Counted from the stretch's first letter, positions 53,310-64,000 are shown. The stretch is DNA of 64,000 nt from an uncultured Paracoccaceae bacterium (GCA_947501555.1 CANMWG010000001.1:62001-126000), one strand, 5' to 3'. Notes: a model not told the origin generated them from the letters alone. A program made the numbers and translations.

Positions 53310-53873
53310 TTATCGCCAGCACTCGAAAGGGTGCGCGACAAGTTCTTTGTTTTTTGCGTTTTCGTCAAACCGTTTCACTTGTGCCTCGGCCCAGGAAAAT
53401 ACCTTGTCCTTCTCTAGGTAAGTTCCAGTTTGCGGGTCATAGCACAGTCCTTCCATTTCTTGCGTCAGGATTGCTGCGGATAAGAATGAAAGGTCCGGTT
53501 CAAATTTGTTAAGGGGGTTGAACGAAATACCAAGCAGAAACCTGAAACTGTCCCACAGGTCCAAGTCAAGACCTTCTCGTAAAAGGTCGCGCCGAATGGC
53601 TTCCCCGTTGACGCCATGTAGGTTGAAGTAGCTTGTCGCATCAAAGTTGCTGACCGACATTTCAAAGCCAGACATATACTCTTGACGGGTGGCGCGCGGC
53701 CATCGCCTTGGGGCGCTGACTTTGATGGGCCAGAACCCGTAACGTCCGACATCAAATCCAACATCAGGGTGGCTTTCGTATGCCATACGGTTGCATGCGT
53801 TCAGGCGCCGCATCCAACGTGTTACAAGATTATGCGGCAGGTCCGTGGTGTGAATGCTAAGGTCATATCCCAT
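53310..53873 (-). CDS. Hypothetical protein of unknown family
   Basis: A 187-residue soluble protein from ATG 53873 (MGYDLSIHTTDL). It has no signal peptide or helix long enough to span the membrane. It is rich in aromatic residues (GYGFWPIKVSAPRRWP, SYFNLHG, CYDPQTGTYLEKDKVFSWAE). The frame continues to 53978 but with Cys-rich leader unlike the rest. The composition is somewhat AT-richer than neighbours. I do not recognise the family. Confidence 0.6.
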   Translation of the reverse strand: MGYDLSIHTTDLPHNLVTRWMRRLNACNRMAYESHPDVGFDVGRYGFWPIKVSAPRRWPRATRQEYMSGFEMSVSNFDATSYFNLHGVNGEAIRRDLLREGLDLDLWDSFRFLLGISFNPLNKFEPDLSFLSAAILTQEMEGLCYDPQTGTYLEKDKVFSWAEAQVKRFDENAKNKELVAHPFECWR

Positions 53874-54064
53874 CGCGCTACTCTGGCAGGTGCGCGCGAG
53901 ACACACAATTGTTGTCCTTTGGCGGCAGCCAAGGGGCAAAGTGCAGCAATCGCAACGCCAATGATAGTGCTTATCCAATGCACAAAACCGTCATCATGAT
54001 TTGAGGTCTCGCACCCGGTAAATATCTTGCCTATAAGGCCCTAAGTATTTTTCGGAGTTTACGC

Positions 54065-54853
54065 ATGAGCAGTGAATTATCGCCCATTGATACCGCCAAG
54101 TTTGTTGCCGCAAAACAGGCTTGTGAATACGTTGAATCAGGCATGAAAGTTGGCCTCGGAACCGGTTCAACTGCTGCTTGGCTGGTGCAATGTCTGGGTG
54201 AGATGGTTCGGGAAGAGGGCTTGAAAATCCGTGGCGTGCCGACCTCCAGCCGCACCGCTAAATTGGCCCGCGATGTCGGTATTGAGGTGATTACCCTCGA
54301 TGAAGCCAGATGGCTGGACGTGACCATTGATGGTGCAGATGAATACGATGATGATCTGTGCCTGATCAAAGGCGGTGGCGGTGCGCATCTGCAAGAAAAG
54401 GTTGTGGCAACGGCCAGCGATCGGATGATCGTGATCGCAGATGCCTCCAAGAAAGTTGATACTTTGGGCGCATTCCCGCTGCCGATTGAGGTCCTACAGT
54501 TTGGGGCGGGAATTACGGAAAACCTGGTGATTGAAACCCTGCGCAGCATGGACGTGCTGGGGCATGGTGTTAGCCAGCGTATGGCAGGGACTGAACCCTT
54601 TATCACGGATGAGGGCAATTTCATTTTTGATCTGCATCTCAAACGGATCGGCAATCCGCGCCAGTTGAGCGCCATGTTGAACCAAATTCCCGGCGTTGTT
54701 GAAAACGGGTTGTTCATTGATATCTGTGATGTCGTGATCGTCGGGCAAGCCAACGGTCATGTCGAAGTGCGCGACATCACCAACGACACCCGTGAAGTTG
54801 TCCGTTTCGATGTGCGTGACGACGACAATATCTTTGCCGATCTTTCCGATTGA
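54065..54853 (+). CDS. rpiA: Ribose-5-phosphate isomerase A
   Basis: A 262-residue isomerase of the pentose phosphate pathway. GLGTGSTAAWLV (phosphate loop), DVTIDGADE and CLIKGGGGAHLQEKVV with the catalytic Asp/Glu/Lys residues are all present. It starts at ATG 54065 and is followed after 40 bases by glutathione reductase. Confidence 0.97.
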   Translation: MSSELSPIDTAKFVAAKQACEYVESGMKVGLGTGSTAAWLVQCLGEMVREEGLKIRGVPTSSRTAKLARDVGIEVITLDEARWLDVTIDGADEYDDDLCLIKGGGGAHLQEKVVATASDRMIVIADASKKVDTLGAFPLPIEVLQFGAGITENLVIETLRSMDVLGHGVSQRMAGTEPFITDEGNFIFDLHLKRIGNPRQLSAMLNQIPGVVENGLFIDICDVVIVGQANGHVEVRDITNDTREVVRFDVRDDDNIFADLSD

Positions 54854-54893
54854 CCCTTATCGCATGCCAAATGAACCAGAACGGAGCCCCGAG

Positions 54894-56249
54894 ATGACTT
54901 TTGACTATGACCTGTTTGTTATCGGAGGCGGCTCTGGCGGTGTGCGTGCGGCACGTGTGGCTGCAGCAACGGGGGCCAAGGTTGCCTTGGCTGAGGAATT
55001 TCGCATGGGCGGCACCTGCGTGATCCGGGGCTGCGTGCCTAAGAAGCTGATGGTTTTCGCCAGCGGCTTTTCCGAGATGTTCGACGACGCGCGCGCCTAC
55101 GGATGGGATCTGACCGATGGCCCATTTCATTGGTCCCGGTTCCGGACCAAGCTGCATGCCGAACTTGACCGGCTTGAAGGCATCTACCGCAAGCTGCTTG
55201 GCAACTCGGATGTTGAGATTTACGACGCACGCGCATCGCTGAAAGACCCCCATACCGTGTCACTTTCTACTGGTCAGACGGTGACGGCCAAACATATTCT
55301 TGTGGCCACGGGCGGGCGTCCTGTGGTGCCGGATTTGCCGGGCTCAGAGCTGGGGATCACTTCCAACGATATCTTCTTGCTCGAAGACATGCCTAAGTCG
55401 ATCCTAATTGTAGGCGGCGGCTATATCGCCTCAGAGTTCGCAGGTATCCTGAATGGGCTTGGGATTGCCGTGACCCAATTTTATCGCGGTGAACAAATCC
55501 TGCGGGGCTTTGATGATGAGGCCCGTGCATTGGTGGCGGATGGGATGCGCGAAAAGGGTGTCGACTTGAAACTGGGCACAAATGTTGTCGCGATGGAAAA
55601 GGCGGACAAGGGCATTTTGGTCAAAGCGACCGATGGAACCGAAAAGACCTATGATCAAGTGATGTTTGCCACCGGGCGGGCGCCCAATACAGATGGAATA
55701 GGTTTGGAAGACGCCGGGGTCGCTCTTGGGCGTAGCGGCGAAATTGTGGTGGATGACTATAGCCAAACGGGCATCCCTTCGGTTTATGCGATTGGCGATG
55801 TCACGAACCGCGTGCAGCTGACGCCTGTGGCGATCCGCGAAGGAATGGCCTTTGTGGAAACCGTATTCAAAGGTAACCCGACCAAAGTTGATCATGAGCT
55901 GATCCCATCGGCTGTCTTCACGCAGCCCGAACTGGGCACCATTGGCTTGACCGAGGAACAAGCTCGCGACGTTGAACCGGTTGAGATTTACAGCACCACA
56001 TTCAAGCCGATGAACCACAGCTTTGCCGGGCGCGAAGACCGGGTGCTGATGAAACTGGTGGTCAGCAAAGCCACCCGTAAGGTATTGGGCTGTCATATCG
56101 TCGCAGACCATGCGGGCGAGATGATCCAGCTTGCCGGGGTTGCAGTGAAGATGGGGGCGACAAAAGAGGATTTTGACCGTACAGTCGCCGTTCACCCGAC
56201 CATGGCGGAAGAGCTGGTGACAATGAAGGAACCCGTGCGGAGCGCTTGA
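54894..56249 (+). CDS. gor: Glutathione-disulfide reductase
   Basis: A 451-residue FAD/NADPH enzyme. FAD motif VIGGGSGGVRAARVA, redox-active disulfide in GGTCVIRGCVPKKLM, NADPH-binding IVGGGYIASEFAGIL and the C-terminal catalytic histidine in VAVHPTMAEELVTM. ATG 54894 follows GGAG; an earlier in-frame ATG at 54864 is possible. The rpiA-gor order is frequent in Rhodobacteraceae. Confidence 0.95.
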   Translation: MTFDYDLFVIGGGSGGVRAARVAAATGAKVALAEEFRMGGTCVIRGCVPKKLMVFASGFSEMFDDARAYGWDLTDGPFHWSRFRTKLHAELDRLEGIYRKLLGNSDVEIYDARASLKDPHTVSLSTGQTVTAKHILVATGGRPVVPDLPGSELGITSNDIFLLEDMPKSILIVGGGYIASEFAGILNGLGIAVTQFYRGEQILRGFDDEARALVADGMREKGVDLKLGTNVVAMEKADKGILVKATDGTEKTYDQVMFATGRAPNTDGIGLEDAGVALGRSGEIVVDDYSQTGIPSVYAIGDVTNRVQLTPVAIREGMAFVETVFKGNPTKVDHELIPSAVFTQPELGTIGLTEEQARDVEPVEIYSTTFKPMNHSFAGREDRVLMKLVVSKATRKVLGCHIVADHAGEMIQLAGVAVKMGATKEDFDRTVAVHPTMAEELVTMKEPVRSA

Positions 56250-56327
56250 TTTCGCAGCGTAGAGACACACATGGCACGATAACGGCCCGCTGCGGTGGGT
56301 CCCGACGAAGGGAAGCATAGGAAGACG

Positions 56328-57473
56328 ATGGCAGGAAATACTGGGGGCCCTTGGGGCGGCGGCGGTAACAATGGATCTGGCGGGGGTGATGATGACAACC
56401 GCAACAACGGCGGTCGCAAGCCGAATAATGATGGTCCCAATATCCCCGAAATTGACGAACTGGTGAACAAAGGGCGCGAACAGCTGCGTGTCTTGATGGG
56501 CGGCGGCGGTAACAACAGTGGAAACCGCGGCTCTGGCGGCGGCGGTGGACCACAGTTGACACGCGGCACCGTTGCGATCGGGATTTTTTTAGCTGTTGCG
56601 GCTTGGCTCGCCGCCTCATTGTATACTGTGCGCCCAGAGGAACGCTCGGTTGAACTGCTGTTGGGCGATTTCCTTGAAATTGGCGATTCCGGTTTGAACT
56701 TCGCCCCATGGCCTGTGGTTACCCGCGAAGTGATTGCGGTCACAACAGAGCGCAACATCGATATCGGGACCAGCCGATCTGGAATGGATGCAGGCTTGAT
56801 GCTGACGGGTGACGAAAACATCGTTGATATTGATTTCCAGGTCGTCTGGAACATCGACAACCCTGAAAGCTATCTGTTCAACTTGGCTAGCCCGCCGCAA
56901 ACTATTGAGGCGGTTGCTGAATCTGCCATGCGTGAGATTATCTCGCAATCTGAACTAGCGCCCATCCTGAACCGGGACCGGGGTGCGATTGCTGACCGTC
57001 TACGCGATGAAATTCAATCAACCCTGGACAGCTACGACAGCGGCGTGAACATCGTGCGTGTGAACTTTGACAAAGCCGACCCGCCCGAGCCGGTTATTGC
57101 CTCTTTCCGTGACGTGCAAGATGCGGAACAAGAACGCGACCAGCTGCAAAACCTCGCGGATGCAAAAGCCAACCAACTTTTGGCGGGCGCACGGGGTCAG
57201 GCCGCGCAGTTGCTGGAAGAAGCAGAAGGGTACCGTGCACGCGTTGTGAACGAAGCCCAGGGTGAGGCAAGCCGGTTCAGCGCCGTATTGACGGAATACC
57301 AGCTTGCCCCTGAAGTGACCCGCAAGCGTCTCTATCTGGAAACTATGGAAGAAGTCTTGGGCGGGGTCGATATCATCCTGCTTGATGACAACGCCGGCGG
57401 CGGACAGGGCGTTGTGCCATATCTGCCGCTGAACGAACTACGCCGAACCACCACAACCGAAGGGTCAAACTGA
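56328..57473 (+). CDS. hflK: FtsH protease modulator HflK
   Basis: A 381-residue SPFH/band-7 protein anchored by one membrane helix (TVAIGIFLAVAAWLAASLYTV, about residues 78-98) after a Gly/Asn-rich cytosolic tail. It forms the HflK-HflC cage around FtsH. The SPFH domain (YTVRPEERSVELLLGDF) and the coiled-coil (AEQERDQLQNLADAKANQLL) are in place. ATG 56328 chosen. Its stop overlaps the hflC start (TGATG). Confidence 0.95.
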   Translation: MAGNTGGPWGGGGNNGSGGGDDDNRNNGGRKPNNDGPNIPEIDELVNKGREQLRVLMGGGGNNSGNRGSGGGGGPQLTRGTVAIGIFLAVAAWLAASLYTVRPEERSVELLLGDFLEIGDSGLNFAPWPVVTREVIAVTTERNIDIGTSRSGMDAGLMLTGDENIVDIDFQVVWNIDNPESYLFNLASPPQTIEAVAESAMREIISQSELAPILNRDRGAIADRLRDEIQSTLDSYDSGVNIVRVNFDKADPPEPVIASFRDVQDAEQERDQLQNLADAKANQLLAGARGQAAQLLEEAEGYRARVVNEAQGEASRFSAVLTEYQLAPEVTRKRLYLETMEEVLGGVDIILLDDNAGGGQGVVPYLPLNELRRTTTTEGSN

Positions 57474-58354
57474 TGAAAAAGTCAGCACTTCTCATACCCG
57501 CCCTTGTTGTTGTCCTGGTTGCCATCGTGTCGTCGTTGTTCATCGTTGATGAACGCGAAAAGGTACTGGTCCTGCAATTTGGTCAGATCGTGAAGGTTCA
57601 AGAAGAGCCGGGACTTGGCTTTAAAATCCCGATGATCCAAGAGGTCGTCCGCTATGATGACCGTATTCTCAGCCGAGACCTTGAACCGCTTGAGGTCACA
57701 CCCTCGGATGATCGTCGTTTGATTGTTGACGCCTTTGCGCGTTACCGGATTGCGGATGTTGAACAGTTCCGCCGTGCCGTTGGTGCCGGTGGGGAAGACG
57801 CCGCCGCACGGCGTCTGGACAGCATCCTGCGCGCTGAGACGCGTGAGGTTCTGGGTTCTGTCAGTTCAAACGATATCCTGTCGACCGACCGTGCAGCCTT
57901 GATGTTGCGCATCCGGAACTCGGCGATTTCTGAAGCAACGGCGCTGGGCCTGCAGGTTATCGATGTGCGGCTGAAACGGACGGATTTGCCACCGGCCAAC
58001 CTTGAAGCCACTTACGAGCGGATGAAGGCGGAACGGGCCCGTGAAGCCGCAGATGAACGCGCACGCGGCGCAGAAGCCGCCCAGCGGATTGAGGCGACAG
58101 CGGCCAGAACCGTGGTCGAATTGGTCTCAGAAGCCACGCGCGATGCCCGCATTATCGAAGGTGAGGCAGACGCCGAACGGAACCGGATCTTTGCAGATGC
58201 CTTTGGCGCGGACCCGGAGTTCTTTGAATTCTACCGATCCATGACGGCCTACCAGCGGTCTTTGACGCCCGGAAATTCAACCATGGTGCTGTCCCCAGAT
58301 AATGAGTTCTTCAACTACTTGAAGTCCGATACCGGGGCTAGCGCGACCGAATAA
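57473..58354 (+). CDS. hflC: FtsH protease modulator HflC
   Basis: A 293-residue SPFH protein with an N-terminal helix (LLIPALVVVLVAIVSSLFIV) and periplasmic band-7 domain (VDEREKVLVLQFGQIVKV, LEPLEVTPSDDRRLIVDAFARYRI read in parts), ending with the SPFH tail FFEFYRSMTAYQRSL. Partner of HflK. A terminator follows. Confidence 0.95.
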   Translation: MKKSALLIPALVVVLVAIVSSLFIVDEREKVLVLQFGQIVKVQEEPGLGFKIPMIQEVVRYDDRILSRDLEPLEVTPSDDRRLIVDAFARYRIADVEQFRRAVGAGGEDAAARRLDSILRAETREVLGSVSSNDILSTDRAALMLRIRNSAISEATALGLQVIDVRLKRTDLPPANLEATYERMKAERAREAADERARGAEAAQRIEATAARTVVELVSEATRDARIIEGEADAERNRIFADAFGADPEFFEFYRSMTAYQRSLTPGNSTMVLSPDNEFFNYLKSDTGASATE

Positions 58355-58377
58355 CCTTCGGCGCATATCCAAATATC

Positions 58378-58412
58378 GAAAGGGCTGGCAGAAACTGCCG
58401 GCCCTTTATTCT
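58378..58412 (+). terminator. Rho-independent terminator after hflC
   Basis: Stem AAAGGGCTGGCAG/CTGCCGGCCCTTT (one G-T pair) with an AAA loop, then TATTCTTT. The rest of the 325-base gap to 58680 holds no gene that I can see and probably carries the promoter of the protease gene. Confidence 0.85.
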
Positions 58413-58679
58413 TTCAGAACAACTTAATCTGCAGGTAACCATGCGCGTATAGCATGTCGAAAAGGGCGTCTCTGGCGTAGGGTGGCGACAAATTGCCAAA
58501 TTTAGCGCTGAAAATTGCAGCGCGGCACCGATTGACAGGCGTCCCTACGTCAAATCACGTCCAGTTGAGCGTTTGCGATTGATGTTTGCGTTGCACATTC
58601 GCCGCACTACATAGATCATGAGGTTAGAAACGTGCTGCGTCGTGCATGCGGCACAGGTCATCAACAAGGAGATTCGCCC

Positions 58680-60155
58680 GTGAAGCCTAAGGCAATCGCA
58701 ATTCAACAAGATCAGCGGCAGATGGGCCGCATGGCGACCGCGCTGCTGACACTGGTGGCGTTTGCGCTAATGCTTGCCCAAGCGACCATGTCGCAAGCGC
58801 AAGAACGGCCTGCCACATTCGCCGATCTGGCCGAACAGATCAGCCCCTCTGTGGTCAACATCACCACCAGCACAACAATCGCAGGCCGCACAGGCCCGCA
58901 GGGGCTGGTGCCAGAAGGCTCTCCTTTTGAGGATTTCTTCAACGATCTGGATCCCGGTGATCGCAACGGTCCGCAGCGGTCATCCGCGCTGGGTTCGGGT
59001 TTTGTGATTTCCGAAAATGGCTACATCGTCACCAACAACCACGTGATTGAAGGTGCGGACGAAATCCTGATTGAATTCTTCCCCGGCGGCGAACCTGGCG
59101 TTCCGGCCGAGTTGATTGGGACTGACCCCAACACGGATATCGCTGTATTGAAGGTTGATCTTGATAACCTTCCTTACGTCGAGTTCGGCGACAGCAACGG
59201 CGTCGGTAGCCGAGTAGGTGACTGGGTCATGGCCATGGGTAACCCATTGGGTCAAGGCTTCTCAGTCTCGGCTGGCATCGTCTCAGCGCGGAACCGCGCG
59301 CTTTCGGGCACATATGATGACTATATCCAAACCGACGCGGCGATTAACCGGGGGAACTCAGGTGGTCCATTGTTCAACACCAACGGTGAAGTGATTGGCG
59401 TGAACACTGCCATCTTGTCACCTAATGGTGGGTCCATTGGGATCGGCTTTGCGATGTCATCTGCGGTTGTCACAAACGTCGTGGATCAGCTGATCGAGTT
59501 CGGCGAAACCCGCCGGGGTTGGTTGGGTGTGCGCATCCAGGATGTGACACCAGATATGGTAGATGCCATTGACGGGTTGGATCTGGCACGTGGTGCCTTA
59601 GTCACTGACGTCCCACCCGGCCCTGCAGAAGATGCGGGAATGCTATCGGGTGACGTCGTGTTGATTTTCGACGGTATCGAAATTGAAGATACCCGTGAAT
59701 TGGTACGCATTGTCGGTAACTCGCCGGTGGGCAAAGAGGTGCCGGTGTCTGTCTTGCGCGAGGGCGACATGGAAGAACTGACCGTTGTTCTGGGGCGCCG
59801 CGAGACATCCGAAGCTGTGGCATTCCCGGCCTCAACTGAGCCAGAGGAAGAAGCAGAAGAATCGCAGATCCTTGGCCTGACATTGTCGGAAATCACGCCA
59901 GAGCTGACCGATCAGTTTTCGCTGAGCACCGACGAGGGCTTGGTCATCACAGCCATCGATCCCGATTCTGAAGGCGCCTCTAAGGGGTTGCTGGAAGGTG
60001 ACGTGATCACGGAAGCCGGTCAGCAAAAGGTTGGCACAGTAACCGAACTGGAAGAGCGGATCACGGCCGCCACCGAGGCAGGGCGTAAATCGATCCTGCT
60101 CTTGGTCCGGCGCGGTGGCGATCCACGTTTCGTGGCACTTGTGCTGGAAGAATAA
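58680..60155 (+). CDS. degP: Do-like periplasmic serine protease (DegP/DegQ family)
   Basis: A 491-residue periplasmic protease/chaperone. Signal region to about residue 40 (MSQAQ), trypsin-like domain with triad His121 (TNNHVIEG), Asp153 (NTDIAVLKVD) and Ser227 (RGNSGGPLF), then two PDZ domains (RRGWLGVRIQDVTPDMVDA and the C-terminal LGLTLSEITPELT). GTG 58680 is chosen because AAGGAGA precedes it; a longer frame begins at 58632. Next to hflKC, consistent with membrane protein quality control. Confidence 0.95.
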   Translation: MKPKAIAIQQDQRQMGRMATALLTLVAFALMLAQATMSQAQERPATFADLAEQISPSVVNITTSTTIAGRTGPQGLVPEGSPFEDFFNDLDPGDRNGPQRSSALGSGFVISENGYIVTNNHVIEGADEILIEFFPGGEPGVPAELIGTDPNTDIAVLKVDLDNLPYVEFGDSNGVGSRVGDWVMAMGNPLGQGFSVSAGIVSARNRALSGTYDDYIQTDAAINRGNSGGPLFNTNGEVIGVNTAILSPNGGSIGIGFAMSSAVVTNVVDQLIEFGETRRGWLGVRIQDVTPDMVDAIDGLDLARGALVTDVPPGPAEDAGMLSGDVVLIFDGIEIEDTRELVRIVGNSPVGKEVPVSVLREGDMEELTVVLGRRETSEAVAFPASTEPEEEAEESQILGLTLSEITPELTDQFSLSTDEGLVITAIDPDSEGASKGLLEGDVITEAGQQKVGTVTELEERITAATEAGRKSILLLVRRGGDPRFVALVLEE

Positions 60156-60182
60156 GCACAGCGTCAAAGCATTATGGGAAAC

Positions 60183-60213
60183 GGGCGGTACAGTGGTGCC
60201 GCCCTTTTTCGTT
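60183..60213 (+). terminator. Rho-independent terminator after the protease gene
   Basis: Stem GGGCGGTAC/GTGCCGCCC with an AGTG loop, followed by TTTTTC. Confidence 0.85.
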
Positions 60214-60321
60214 GCAGCGCCTTTTATCAGGCAGCTCAACCAAAGAAATTTGAATGGGCGACGTGTGATTTCTTCTGGTCCTGTGTTCCGCGCTGAATTA
60301 GACAAACAAGAAACCGATTGA

Positions 60322-61405
<1,084 letters not shown>

Positions 61406-61409
<4 letters not shown>

Positions 61410-62167
61410 GTCAGCATCACGACAAGCGCCAGCAACATTGCGATTTCAGTCACTTGCTGCGTAGCCCCCAATATATCACCGGTTTGCCCGCCAATTTTGG
61501 CGCGGGCAATCAAGCCGCAGATCAGCGTTGCGAGTGCCGCAACAACGATCAACCAAAGATACCCGCACAACAGCGCGGCCAAGGCCCCAAATCCCATCGC
61601 CAGCCAGACAGTGCCCTGCGGCGGTCGGCCAACTTGGCGGCTCAGCCCATCACTGCGCGCACTGTGCATCACGCCCATCAAGACCACCATACTGGCCCGG
61701 CTTATGGCGCCGACAGCGATCAAGGCAACCCAATGCGCGCCGATCGCTACGACGACTGTCAAGGTCAACCAACGCAGCAACAACGCCAACGCAATGGCAC
61801 AGACACCGTACACGCCAATGCGGCTGTCCTTCATAATCTCTAACCGGCGGGCGCGGTCCCATCCGCCCCACAGGCCATCCGCACTGTCAGCCAAACCGTC
61901 CTCATGCATGGCTCCGGTCAAGACGACTGAAAGGGCCAGCACGAGTCCTGCGACAATGCCGCTGGGCAGGCCAAGCGCCGTCATCAACGACACAAAGGCA
62001 GCAAAGATCACGCCGAGAACGACACCCACTAGCGGATAGGCCCAGGCCGCCGCAGCCCCCCGAGCCATTGCGCGGTCGCCGTCGACGATCACGGGCAGGC
62101 GGGTCAGCAGCCCCAATGCGGCGGGCAAATCCACGGGGGCGATCAGGGCTGTGTCGTGTTTGTACAA
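61406..62167 (-). CDS. cobS: Adenosylcobinamide-GDP ribazoletransferase (cobalamin synthase)
   Basis: A 253-residue membrane enzyme that makes adenosylcobalamin from adenosylcobinamide-GDP and alpha-ribazole. [24 protein letters not shown] (metal-binding), and [15 protein letters not shown] are CobS signatures; seven or so helices follow. TTG 62167 is chosen, as it begins just before the family start ([16 protein letters not shown]) and no ATG lies near. Divergent from cobT. Confidence 0.92.
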
Positions 62168-62243
62168 GCTGTGGTCCTTTGTGGCCTTTTCATCGGCGCG
62201 GTCTGCGTTAAACAGAGCGAAAGATCGACGTAACGAGGACCCG

Positions 62244-63254
62244 ATGCAAGCGCCATTTTCAAGCCTGTCTAGTTTCCGCGACATCCTGAACGCAGCCCCC
62301 GGGCCTGACGCGGACGCTGTGCAGGGGGCCACGGATCGCAATGGCCAACTGACCAAACCCCCTGGTGCGCTGGGGCGGCTTGAGGATCTCGCGGTCTGGT
62401 ATGCAGGCTGGCGCGGGACACCACAGCCTCAGATAAACGCACCGCAAGTCATTGTATTTGCTGGAAACCACGGTGTGTGCGCGCAAGGGGTCTCGGCCTT
62501 TCCGCCAGAGGTGACCGTGCAAATGGTTGCGAATTTCGAACATGGCGGGGCGGCGATCAATCAATTGTCCAAGACCTTTGGGGCGAAAATGGACGTGCAT
62601 GCGTTGTCGCTTGACACACCGACAGCAGATTTCACAATTGCCCCGGCCATGACGCAAGATGAGGTTGTCTTAGCGCTGCAAACCGGCTGGAACGCCGTTG
62701 ATCCGGATGCGGATTTACTTGTGACTGGCGAAATGGGGATCGGAAATACCACATCCGCTGCCGCCGTCGCAGCCGCTGTGTTTGGCGGTGATGCGGCGGA
62801 ATGGACCGGGCGGGGCACAGGCGTGGATGACGCAGGGCTGCAAAGAAAGACGGAAGCTGTGACAAAGGGGCTCGCCCGTCACGCGACCGATGATCCGCTT
62901 GAAGCCTTGCGTTGCCTCGGGGGGCGCGAGTTGGCCGCCATGGCTGGGGCGATTGCAGCCGCAAGGCAGCACCGCATTCCGGTGATCCTTGATGGGTTCA
63001 TCTGTTGTGCGGCCGCCGCCGTGCTCGCCAAAACGACATCAGGGGCACTGGACCACACCGTTGCCGGCCACCTCAGCGCGGAAGGGGCTCATCAAAGGCT
63101 GCTTGACGGCTTGGGGAAGGAACCGCTGTTGCAGCTGGGTCTACGGCTTGGCGAAGGGTCAGGTGCGGCACTGGCGATAGGCGTCCTGAAGGGGGCCATC
63201 GCCTGTCATTCCGGCATGGCGACATTCGCTGAGGCCGGGGTGAGCGACGGCTAA
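62244..63254 (+). CDS. cobT: Nicotinate-nucleotide-dimethylbenzimidazole phosphoribosyltransferase
   Basis: A 336-residue enzyme that activates dimethylbenzimidazole for the lower loop of vitamin B12. [33 protein letters not shown] and the catalytic glutamate in [13 protein letters not shown] match CobT. ATG 62244 follows ACGAGGA. It shares a 76-base divergent control region with cobS; I saw no cobalamin riboswitch there. Confidence 0.95.
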   Translation: MQAPFSSLSSFRDILNAAPGPDADAVQGATDRNGQLTKPPGALGRLEDLAVWYAGWRGTPQPQINAPQVIVFAGNHGVCAQGVSAFPPEVTVQMVANFEHGGAAINQLSKTFGAKMDVHALSLDTPTADFTIAPAMTQDEVVLALQTGWNAVDPDADLLVTGEMGIGNTTSAAAVAAAVFGGDAAEWTGRGTGVDDAGLQRKTEAVTKGLARHATDDPLEALRCLGGRELAAMAGAIAAARQHRIPVILDGFICCAAAAVLAKTTSGALDHTVAGHLSAEGAHQRLLDGLGKEPLLQLGLRLGEGSGAALAIGVLKGAIACHSGMATFAEAGVSDG

Positions 63255-63307
63255 GACTTCTAACGTCACAGGCTTTACAAAGACCCTGACCAGAGGGGTC
63301 ATTGGCA

Positions 63308-63664
63308 TTACTTTTCCGACCCGACCAATCGGAGGTTTTTCAACGGAACCCATCCTGCAACGCCATGTGGCGCCTTACATAAGGCCCATCCATGGGTTTG
63401 CACGATGACTTCCAATTCTTGGCCCTGATAACAGGTCATCTCAAGCGCCGAGAACGCCGTCCGTGCAAAGCACTTTTGGGCACGTGTCTCGACCAGCGTG
63501 TCGGGAATCCAGCCCGATTTGCCGGCTTTGTTTTTTGCCCAAACCCAGACATGGCCGTCCCATGCGTCGGTTTTCCCAGTCAGCCAAAGCTGCTCGCCCG
63601 CTTCCAGGGAAATGGGATCTTTGTATGTTGCGTTCCAATCTGCAATGACGCGATAGCGGGCCAT
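63308..63664 (-). CDS. Protein with two SH3-like domains
   Basis: A 118-residue protein built of two small beta domains: residues ~3-55 (YRVIADWNATYKDPISLEAGEQLWLTG, DGHVWVWAKNKAGKSGWIPDTLVE) and ~60-115 (EMTCYQGQELEVIVQTHGWALCK, GVAGWVPLKNLRL), both ending in the SH3 GW(I/V)P motif. No signal peptide. ATG 63664 or 63667 behind GGAG; the longer frame to 63985 is discounted. Probably cytosolic; ligand unknown. Confidence 0.82.
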   Translation of the reverse strand: MARYRVIADWNATYKDPISLEAGEQLWLTGKTDAWDGHVWVWAKNKAGKSGWIPDTLVETRAQKCFARTAFSALEMTCYQGQELEVIVQTHGWALCKAPHGVAGWVPLKNLRLVGSEK

Positions 63665-63864
63665 CATCGTCGCTCCGTTCAACCACATCTGGACAACATC
63701 ATACGCATACAAATTCGCAAGCGTAAGCAATCGCTTTGCAGAGCAAAAATTCGTGAATGTCCTGTGTTTTAATGAACCTAGTATGGTCAATGGCTTGTCT
63801 TGTTGTAAATTCGTTTCATCTTGGATACCTGCACCCTTATGCGTTAATGAAATGCTGAGTTCCG

Positions 63865-63880
63865 GCACCGCCGGCGGTGC
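63865..63880. promoter_or_regulatory. Perfect 16-base palindrome before the CobW-like gene
   Basis: GCACCGCC/GGCGGTGC, 44 bases before ATG 63925. Possible operator or leader hairpin; it does not match a Zur box that I recognise. Confidence 0.4.
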
Positions 63881-63924
63881 GCTTGTCGGGTTTTCATAAC
63901 CACCAAAGAGCCGGAGAAAGTAGC

Positions 63925-64000
63925 ATGAATGATCAACGTGTTCCGGTAACGCTCTTGACGGGCTTCTTGGGGGCGGGAAAGACAACGCTTCTCAATGCGG
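63925..64000 (+). CDS. CobW/COG0523 G3E GTPase, N-terminus only
   Basis: The first 25 residues of a metal-chaperone GTPase: VPVTLLTGFLGAGKTTLLNA contains the P-loop GFLGAGKTT. ATG 63925 follows GGAGAAAG. Family members deliver zinc or cobalt; nearness to cobS/cobT allows a CobW role, but the metal-binding part is outside the window. Confidence 0.88.
   Translation, partial: MNDQRVPVTLLTGFLGAGKTTLLNA

Noticed and set aside
62244..63254. Cobalamin riboswitch near cobS/cobT
   Set aside because: The 76-base divergent gap is too short and shows no B12-box consensus.

Overview
The window reads as chromosomal DNA of an alphaproteobacterium, most likely a marine member of the Rhodobacteraceae (Roseobacter group). 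Evidence: TRAP and polar amino-acid ABC uptake operons, a complete phaZ-phaC-phaP-phaR polyhydroxyalkanoate locus with alphaproteobacterial PhaR boxes, ThyX as thymidylate synthase, DUF2842 and DUF6524 proteins, divergent cobS/cobT, and the run rpiA-gor-hflK-hflC-Do protease. Genes are dense on both strands, often overlapping by 1-4 bases. No rRNA, tRNA or CRISPR array was recognised.

Left part (1-12.4 kb): a TRAP transporter (dctPQM, dctM cut by the left edge) faces a LysR regulator, with a RidA-like gene next to it. At 3.8-5.0 kb lies a graveyard of mobile DNA: a MobC-like mobilisation protein cut by an IS3-type end, an IS3 OrfA with an in-frame amber codon, and a decapitated lipoprotein. 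Then come a Slam-like outer-membrane protein, thyX, an AT-rich membrane gene, and a REP-associated tyrosine transposase (RAYT) with one inverted REP doublet inside its reading frame and another at its stop codon. Two ArsC/Spx-like proteins, a membrane protein and a cold-shock protein follow.

12.4-26.9 kb: a bufferin-type RiPP operon (bufA precursor, bufB MNIO/DUF692 enzyme, bufC DUF2063 partner, bufD DoxX) with a strong hairpin between bufA and bufB and paired dyads upstream; thrS; a lipoprotein with a possible TbpB-type barrel; two AraC regulators; an MBL-fold hydrolase; three alpha/beta hydrolases, one lacking its catalytic serine and histidine; a GPH-type sugar symporter; and an SDR.

27-38.9 kb: the PHA locus, with PhaR-type CTGC-N3/4-GCAG palindromes before phaC/phaZ, phaP and phaR. 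Then, on the minus strand, rlmJ, TerB, a PhnD-like protein, a polar amino-acid ABC transporter, a class I glutamine amidotransferase and a LAS-type metallopeptidase. Long palindromes with a common TTTCTAGAAA core recur at 20.7, 31.5 and 33.4 kb.

39-64 kb is mostly housekeeping: MipA-like porin, GFA protein, pyrG, secG, tandem sulfotransferases, purA, an acidic Rhodobacteraceae-type protein, thiamine pyrophosphokinase, an EamA exporter, sdaA, a glutathione transferase, rpiA, gor, hflKC, a Do-like protease, ferredoxin, cobS/cobT and the start of a CobW/COG0523 GTPase at the right edge.
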